Source: Lentisphaerota bacterium
Lineage (GTDB): Bacteria; Verrucomicrobiota; Kiritimatiellia; RFP12; UBA3636
Assembly: GCA_012514445.1 (NCBI GenBank)
Contig: JAAZAI010000124.1
Location: 1 to 5,284 of the forward strand
Direction: 5' to 3'
DNA: 5,284 nt
Below are positions 5,226 through 5,284 of the stretch, in pieces (position 1 is the stretch's first letter; each line of letters opens with the position of its first letter). The notes below the pieces were generated by a model. It searched no databases, was not told the origin of the DNA, and worked only from the letters and a program-made list of their open reading frames with translations. The position numbers and the translations under genes were made by a program.

Positions 5226-5243
5226 CATCCGACTTCCTGCATC

Positions 5244-5284
5244 ATGGGCGAGCCGACGCGACACCAGTACCGACGCGGCTACGA
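5244..5284 (+). CDS. Possible N-terminus of another gene, cut by the window edge
   Basis: From ATG 5244 an open frame reads MGEPTRHQYRRGY and then runs off the window. No Shine-Dalgarno sequence is visible in the 15 nt before it, and 13 codons are too few for a firm call. The Arg-rich start ending in GY plus an incomplete GA- codon (Asp or Glu) is loosely reminiscent of the beginning of REP-associated tyrosine transposases, but this is an impression, not an identification. Confidence 0.2.
   Translation, partial: MGEPTRHQYRRGY

Noticed and set aside
5214..5230. TTGGCAC as a sigma54 -24 element
   Set aside because: The -24 half is a perfect match, but at the required spacing the sequence is CATCC instead of a TTGCA-like -12 element with its essential GC.
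5214..5242. TTGGCA as a sigma70 -35 box for a gene at 5244
   Set aside because: No acceptable -10 hexamer lies 16-18 nt downstream, and the start codon would be too close.

Overview
The window is GC-rich bacterial chromosome carrying five complete genes, all on the + strand. Four are packed into one operon: accD, accA, a pyruvate/oxaloacetate carboxyltransferase of the OadA/PycB/transcarboxylase-5S family, and accB (biotin carboxyl carrier protein). A separate cytidylate kinase gene, cmk, follows. Shine-Dalgarno sites, the split four-subunit type of acetyl-CoA carboxylase and the gene content indicate a bacterium. The window alone does not fix the phylum. A PVC-group organism (Kiritimatiellota, Lentisphaerota or relatives) is a guess from general look only.

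Layout. Positions 1-250 are very GC-rich, show no recognisable gene and hold several overlapping inverted repeats. Positions about 246-345 switch abruptly to AT-rich DNA. A good extended -10 promoter (385-414) precedes a leader of about 98 nt. That leader contains two successive small stem-loops that display the same 13-nt sequence in their loops. Then come accD (519-1346), accA (1358-2335, 11 nt gap), the carboxyltransferase gene (2339-3862, 3 nt gap) and accB (3881-4309, 18 nt gap). An 83-nt gap with a candidate promoter leads to cmk (4393-5058). A strong 10-bp hairpin sits directly after cmk, followed by a 12-bp tandem duplication, a hexamer repeat array and what may be the first codons of another gene at the right edge.

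How the genes work together. AccA and AccD form the carboxyltransferase that makes malonyl-CoA from carboxybiotin and acetyl-CoA. AccB carries the biotin. The third protein moves a carboxyl group between biotin and pyruvate/oxaloacetate, but it has no biotinyl domain of its own, so it must use a separate carrier, and AccB is encoded 18 nt downstream. No biotin carboxylase (accC), the usual neighbour of accB, is present in the window. The set has the same three functional parts as propionibacterial transcarboxylase (CoA-ester carboxyltransferase, pyruvate carboxyltransferase, small biotin carrier), with AccAD in the place of the methylmalonyl-CoA subunit. The most interesting hypothesis is an oxaloacetate:acetyl-CoA transcarboxylase making malonyl-CoA without ATP. 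The conservative alternative is a carrier shared by acetyl-CoA carboxylase and pyruvate carboxylase, with AccC encoded elsewhere.
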